NCBI GenBank assembly: GCA_023411445.1
Contig: JAEYOT010000584.1
Coordinates: forward strand, 1-8,336
Direction: 5' to 3'
Origin: Pseudomonadota bacterium
GTDB taxonomy: Bacteria > Myxococcota_A > Polyangia > Polyangiales > Polyangiaceae
DNA length: 8,336 bases
Below the pieces are notes generated by a model. It was not told the origin of the DNA and searched no databases. It saw only the letters and a program-made list of their open reading frames with translations. Of this stretch, positions 5,310 to 8,336 are shown piece by piece; within the stretch, counting starts at the first letter, position 1; every line of letters starts with the position of its first letter. Position numbers and translations under genes: made by a program.

Positions 5310-5843
5310 CTAGGTGCGCGGAAGGCGCGAGTAGCGCAGCTGCACCAGCCCGGTCGGAAACGTCTCCGTGCCCTCGAGCTTGAAGCGCTGCTCCGGCACT
5401 TCTTCGCCGAACAGCGGGATGCCGCGGCCGAGCAGCGTGGGCACGATCGAGAGCGTCATGTCGTCGATCAAGTCGTGCGCCAGGAAGTGCCGGATCACGG
5501 CGCCGCCGTCCACGTAAAGTCGCTGCGCGCCGGTGAGCGCCAGCTGCTCGACCAGCGCGCTGGGCTCTCCGGCGAAGAACTGCTCGCCGTGCAGCGAATC
5601 CGCTTCACGGTGCGTGAGCACGATGCAGCGCTTGCCCAAGTACGGCCACTCCGGAAAGGACAGCGCCGTCTCGTACGTGTTGCGGCCGATCACGAGCGCG
5701 TCCACCGTCGCGAAGAACTCGGAATACCCGTAGTCCTGACCTTCTTGTTCGACGAGCGCGAGGAAGTCCAGCCGACCATCGGCGCGGGCGATGAAGCCAT
5801 CCAAGCTGATGGCGATGAACACGGAGCAACGGGGCCGCGACAT
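5310..5843 (-). CDS. DHFR/RibD C-terminal domain reductase
   Basis: A 177-residue protein of the dihydrofolate-reductase-like family (RibD C-terminal domain, YwjB/YyaP type), NAD(P)H-dependent reductases of mostly unknown substrate. The opening CSVFIAISLDGFIARADGRLDFL (6-28) is the family's first strand and substrate loop. VDALVIGRNTYE (47-58) is the conserved NADPH-binding segment. LYVDGGAVIRHFLAHDLIDDM (109-129) and VPTLLGRGIPLF (134-145) complete the fold. Length matches single-domain members. The start ATG 5843 lies 22 bp after the sirtuin stop, making it the last gene of a probable transporter-sirtuin-reductase operon. The ribosome-binding site is weak, which fits coupling. It is not a true folA by sequence style, and the substrate is unknown. 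Confidence 0.9.
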   Translation of the reverse strand: MSRPRCSVFIAISLDGFIARADGRLDFLALVEQEGQDYGYSEFFATVDALVIGRNTYETALSFPEWPYLGKRCIVLTHREADSLHGEQFFAGEPSALVEQLALTGAQRLYVDGGAVIRHFLAHDLIDDMTLSIVPTLLGRGIPLFGEEVPEQRFKLEGTETFPTGLVQLRYSRLPRT

Positions 5844-5865
5844 GCTGCGGCGACTGTAGCCCGAG

Positions 5866-6564
5866 CTACAGCTCTGTCACTAGCTGCGGCAGCACCTCCG
5901 CCGCCCGGCCGCTCAGCACGACGTCAGCGTGCGGGGTGAGAGGTGTGGCGTTAGGGTTCACCTCGATGAGCAAAGCACCGTGACGTTTGGCCAGCAGCGG
6001 CAGGCCGGCCGCTGGGTGCACCAGGCTCGAGGTGCCGATCGACAGCAGTACGTCGCAGGAGCGCGCGGCGGCTTCTGCGCGCTCGAGCGCTGCTTTCGGC
6101 AGCGTTTCACCGAACCAGACGACGGCCGGCCGCAGGTGAGCGCCGCAGCGGGGGCAGCGCGGCGGGATGCTGCCGTCGTCTTCGTAGCTCGTGACTGGCG
6201 TGCCCTCGGCGAAGCACGTGCTCTGCTCGATGTTGCCGTGCAGCTCGATCACGTCGCGGCTCCCGGCGCGCGCGTGCAAGCCGTCCACGTTCTGCGTCAC
6301 CAGCAAGAGCTCCGCGGAGCGCGCGGCCAGCGCCACCAACGCCTGGTGTCCAGCGTTGGGCTGCGCTTGGGCGACCAGCTGACGTCGCCAGCTGTACCAC
6401 TGCCAAACGAGCTGGGGATCGCGACGGAAGGCCTCCGGCGTGGCCAGCTGCTCGGCGCTGTAGCGCGCCCACAGGCCCGTCTGCGCGTCGCGAAACGTGG
6501 GCACGCCGCTCTCGGCCGAAATGCCGGCGCCCGTGAGCGCCACGATGCGCTGCGCCGTCCGCAA
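5866..6564 (-). CDS. cobB: NAD-dependent protein deacylase, class III sirtuin
   Basis: A 232-residue Sir2-family enzyme that removes acyl groups from lysines using NAD+. Motifs: TGAGISAESGVPTFRD (11-26), TQNVDGLH (90-97), catalytic His109 in ELHGN, VVWFGE (148-153), IGTSS (176-180) and EVNPN (201-205). YSWR at 57-60 gives the Tyr-x-x-Arg pair that marks class III (SIRT5/CobB-like) sirtuins and favours succinyl or malonyl lysine over acetyl. The zinc module has C-P-R-C at 137-140. The first pair has only Cys117, with Glu120 where a second Cys is usual; I recall E. coli CobB also being incomplete here. The start is TTG 6564, placing TGAGIS at residue 11 as in homologs, with TGGAG just upstream. 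A CTG at 6600, overlapping the previous stop as CTGA, is an unlikely alternative. It lies 32 bp after the transporter stop, in operon arrangement. Confidence 0.93.
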   Translation of the reverse strand: MRTAQRIVALTGAGISAESGVPTFRDAQTGLWARYSAEQLATPEAFRRDPQLVWQWYSWRRQLVAQAQPNAGHQALVALAARSAELLLVTQNVDGLHARAGSRDVIELHGNIEQSTCFAEGTPVTSYEDDGSIPPRCPRCGAHLRPAVVWFGETLPKAALERAEAAARSCDVLLSIGTSSLVHPAAGLPLLAKRHGALLIEVNPNATPLTPHADVVLSGRAAEVLPQLVTEL

Positions 6565-6596
6565 ACGCTCCAGCGCTGGCGGCGGTAGCAGCGTGC

Positions 6597-7295
6597 TCAG
6601 TGCGGATCCCAGTTGGGCGTGCCGACCAGCAGACCGTCGGTGATGCCGATCTGGTACGCCAAGAAGAGGCCGAACGCGATGCTCACCAGGCCCGCGACGC
6701 GGCCCAGCGTTTGCTCTGCGTTACTGAAGCGGCGCGACAGCACCCGCACCGGCACCGACATGGCAGCGGTGAGCAGCATCATACCCGCGACCGTGCCGGC
6801 GCCGAACACCGTGAGATAGATCAGCGCCGTGCCCGCCGTCTTGATCGTGGCCAGCACCAAGAGCGCCACCGCGGCCGAGCCAGCGAGCCCGTGCACCACG
6901 CCGATCACGAGCGGTCGCAGCCGGCCGCGCACGTGCGTGTGCCGCACGGCGGCCTCACCAGCGTCGTGATGATGAGCCTGCGCGGCGGCGCCCTTGATAC
7001 CGCTGAGCGCGCCGCTCAAGTTCATCACGCCGAGCACGATCAACATCAGCGCTACGGAGAACTCCATCGACAGCCCGACGCGCGGCGGGATGACCCAGCC
7101 GAACAGCACGATGGCGCCGCCCACGACCAAGATGGTCGCGGTGTGACCCAAGCCCCACAGCGCGCCGAGCCACAGCGCTGCCAGCGGCGAACGCTCGCGG
7201 CTCACGATCGTCGTGACCGCGACGACGTGATCCGAGTCGGTTGCGTGCCGCATACCGAGGAAAAAGCCGAGCGCGAGGATCGCGAGCAAGGTCAT
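6597..7295 (-). CDS. Nickel/cobalt transporter, NiCoT-like (HoxN/HupN/NixA-related)
   Basis: A 232-residue polytopic inner-membrane protein. The signature RHATDSDHV (16-24) contains H-x4-D-H (His17, Asp22, His23), the metal-recognition motif in the early helix of NiCoT permeases. GLGHTATI (about 49-56) is the second conserved His motif, and VIGVVHGLAGSAAV the third His helix. The block VGLSMEFSVALMLIVLG is highly typical of the bacterial NiCoT-like/UreH-like branch. A His-rich cytoplasmic or periplasmic loop (AHHHDAGEAAVRHTH) divides the protein into two three-helix halves. About six TM segments are expected. Homologs are sometimes misannotated as HflD-like. It is the first gene of a likely operon with the sirtuin and the reductase. 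Whether it carries Ni, Co or both, and the direction, cannot be told from sequence. No nickel enzyme gene is in the window. The ATG 7295 lacks a clear Shine-Dalgarno. Confidence 0.88.
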   Translation of the reverse strand: MTLLAILALGFFLGMRHATDSDHVVAVTTIVSRERSPLAALWLGALWGLGHTATILVVGGAIVLFGWVIPPRVGLSMEFSVALMLIVLGVMNLSGALSGIKGAAAQAHHHDAGEAAVRHTHVRGRLRPLVIGVVHGLAGSAAVALLVLATIKTAGTALIYLTVFGAGTVAGMMLLTAAMSVPVRVLSRRFSNAEQTLGRVAGLVSIAFGLFLAYQIGITDGLLVGTPNWDPH

Positions 7296-7321
7296 GCGAC
7301 GAGCGGACCAGTAGCACGATT

Positions 7322-7342
7322 TTGCAGATAGTGTTACCGCAA
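7322..7342. promoter_or_regulatory. Candidate operator: imperfect 21-bp inverted repeat
   Basis: TTGC and GCAA flank a 13-bp core (six of ten base pairs symmetric), 27 bp upstream of the nickel/cobalt transporter start. It is relatively A/T-rich inside GC-rich sequence. The size is like a Fur-family metal-sensor box, but it does not match the E. coli NikR consensus as I recall it. Assignment is speculative. Confidence 0.25.
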
Positions 7343-7590
7343 TCCGGCCTTCGGGCAGGCGTCGCCGCGGCGCTTGGAGCGCGCGAGTGAGCGTCGCGCA
7401 CAGCCCGTTCTGACCAGCGTCGAGTCGCGCGTCGGAGCGGAGCTACAACACTCCGGAAACGCGCGGCACCAGCGCCGCTGCGTCAGCAGGCAAGCCTCCC
7501 GCCAGGCTGTAGCGGCGGCCGGAGCCGCATGGTATGCGCGGCCGTGCTCTCGCGGCCCTTTCCTCAGTCCTTTCCCGCTCTTCCCTGGGT

Positions 7591-7596
7591 AGGAGG
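7591..7596 (+). promoter_or_regulatory. Shine-Dalgarno AGGAGG deciding TTG start at 7603
   Basis: A perfect AGGAGG sits 6 nt before TTG 7603 and selects that codon as the start of the dehydrogenase, which has no ATG at its N-terminus. Confidence 0.85.
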
Positions 7597-7602
7597 CTCC
7601 CG

Positions 7603-8336
7603 TTGACGGCTCGGCTCACCAAGGTCGTGGTGGTCGGCGCCTCCTCCGGTATCGGCGAGGCCATGGCGCGACAGTTGGCGCAATCCGGCGCGGACGTTGC
7701 CATCGTCGCGCGGCGACAGAGCGAGCTCGAGCGCCTCGCAACGGAGCGACCCGGCAAGCTCCGACCCTACGTGCATGACGTGAGCAACCCGGACGAGGTG
7801 CCGGAGCTGTTCGAGCGCATCGAGCGCGAGCTCGGCGGGGTAGACACCTTGATCTACGCCGCTGGCGTCATGCCAAAAATCGAAGAGAGCGAGTACGCGT
7901 TCGAGAAGGATCGCGCCATGGTCTCCGTCAACGTGCTGGGCGCGATGGCGTGGATGAACCAAGCGGCCGCGCGCTTCGAGGCTGCGCGCGCCGGCACCAT
8001 CCTCGGCATTTCCAGCATCGCCGGAGAGCGCGGGCGGCGCGGCAACCCCGCCTACTGTGCCACCAAAGCCGCTCTTTCAACGTATCTGGAGTCGCTCAGG
8101 AATCGCTGCTCGCGTTACGGCGTCAACGTCGTCACGATCAAGCCGGGCTTCGTCGACACCGCCATGACGCGCGGCATGAAGGGCCTGTTTTGGCTGATCT
8201 CGGCCGAGAAAGCCGCCAAGGTGTCGCTCGCCCTCGCGCGCAAGGGTAAGAGCCGCGTCGCTTTCGTGCCTTCTCGCTGGGCGCTGGTAGCATTCATCGT
8301 CCGGAGCCTGCCGTCGTTCATCTTCCGCAGGCTCAA
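7603..8336 (+). CDS. Short-chain dehydrogenase/reductase (runs off right edge)
   Basis: The frame from TTG 7603 is open to the window end (244 residues plus two bases). It is a classical SDR, an NAD(P)-dependent oxidoreductase with a Rossmann fold. Visible motifs are the cofactor loop GASSGIG (12-18), AAG (86-88) in place of NNAG, Asn110, the Ser in GISSIAG (135-141), catalytic Tyr151 and Lys155 in YCATK, and KPGFVDTAMT (180-189). ARR at 36-38 after the second strand suggests NADP(H) preference. Residues 216-244 (SRVAFVPSRWALVAFIVRSLPSFIFRRL) are hydrophobic and basic, as in the membrane-associated SDR subgroup that includes DprE2-like and fatty-acyl reductases; the end is missing. The start is set by AGGAGG at 7591-7596. 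The substrate is unknown. Confidence 0.92.
   Translation, partial: MTARLTKVVVVGASSGIGEAMARQLAQSGADVAIVARRQSELERLATERPGKLRPYVHDVSNPDEVPELFERIERELGGVDTLIYAAGVMPKIEESEYAFEKDRAMVSVNVLGAMAWMNQAAARFEAARAGTILGISSIAGERGRRGNPAYCATKAALSTYLESLRNRCSRYGVNVVTIKPGFVDTAMTRGMKGLFWLISAEKAAKVSLALARKGKSRVAFVPSRWALVAFIVRSLPSFIFRRL

Larger units (their letters stand above)
7296..7602. other. Divergent intergenic region (307 bp)
   Basis: This gap separates the minus-strand transporter operon from the plus-strand dehydrogenase and should hold promoters for both. I see an imperfect 21-bp inverted repeat at 7322-7342, an AGCCT-N6-AGGCT hairpin near 7495-7511, and a GCGGC-N7-GCCGC hairpin near 7513-7530. No consensus -35/-10 pair is convincing on either strand, and the open frame across 7374-7592 looks non-coding (Arg/Ala/Gln-rich, no recognisable features). 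Confidence 0.5.

Noticed and set aside
5300..5319. AGCC-N5-GGCT hairpin between convergent genes as a bidirectional terminator
   Set aside because: Only a 4-bp stem with no T tract.
6600..7331. 243-residue plus-strand frame
   Set aside because: Arg/His/Gln/Asp-rich antisense of the nickel/cobalt transporter, with no recognisable features.
7374..7592. 72-residue plus-strand frame in the divergent gap
   Set aside because: No ribosome-binding site or domain; Arg/Ala-rich composition and an end overlapping the dehydrogenase ribosome-binding site suggest non-coding DNA.

Overview
The window is GC-rich (roughly two thirds G+C by eye). It carries Gly/Ser/Ala-rich and Cys-rich lipoproteins and a CxC...membrane-segment...Arg tail like the MYXO-CTERM sorting signal. 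This combination points to a Myxococcota (Polyangia-like) chromosome. That assignment is an inference from style, not from a marker gene.

Layout, left to right. (1) 1-216, minus: the N-terminus of a lipoprotein that runs off the left edge. (2) 281-762, plus: an eroded toxin-antitoxin locus, with an antitoxin N-terminal half joined to the C-terminal half of a PIN-domain toxin. (3) 850-1039, minus: a tRNA-Lys(CUU) with a strong hairpin behind it and a plausible promoter in front. (4) 1128-1901, minus: a lipoprotein with 30 Cys built from two tandem Cys-rich units. It is divergent from (5) a PrxQ/BCP peroxiredoxin (2017-2505) and a small two-TM protein (2562-2966), both plus. (6) 2898-4326, minus: three genes in the order 39-residue membrane protein, Cys-rich lipoprotein, DUF1028 protein. 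The last overlaps the two-TM gene tail to tail. (7) 4484-5299, plus: a lipoprotein with one CXXCH haem-c motif. (8) 5310-7295, minus: a probable three-gene operon of NiCoT-type nickel/cobalt transporter, class III sirtuin deacylase and DHFR/RibD-like reductase. (9) 7603 to the right edge, plus: a short-chain dehydrogenase with a TTG start, cut by the window end.

Most of this is ordinary chromosome: redox and metal housekeeping plus lineage-specific exported proteins. I see no phage, IS transposase, CRISPR array, biosynthetic cluster or clearly new multi-gene system. The points most worth checking are the fused toxin-antitoxin relic beside the tRNA, the 39-residue membrane protein with an excellent ribosome-binding site, the single-haem lipoprotein, and the DUF1028 protein that has a C-terminal anchor-like tail but no visible signal peptide.
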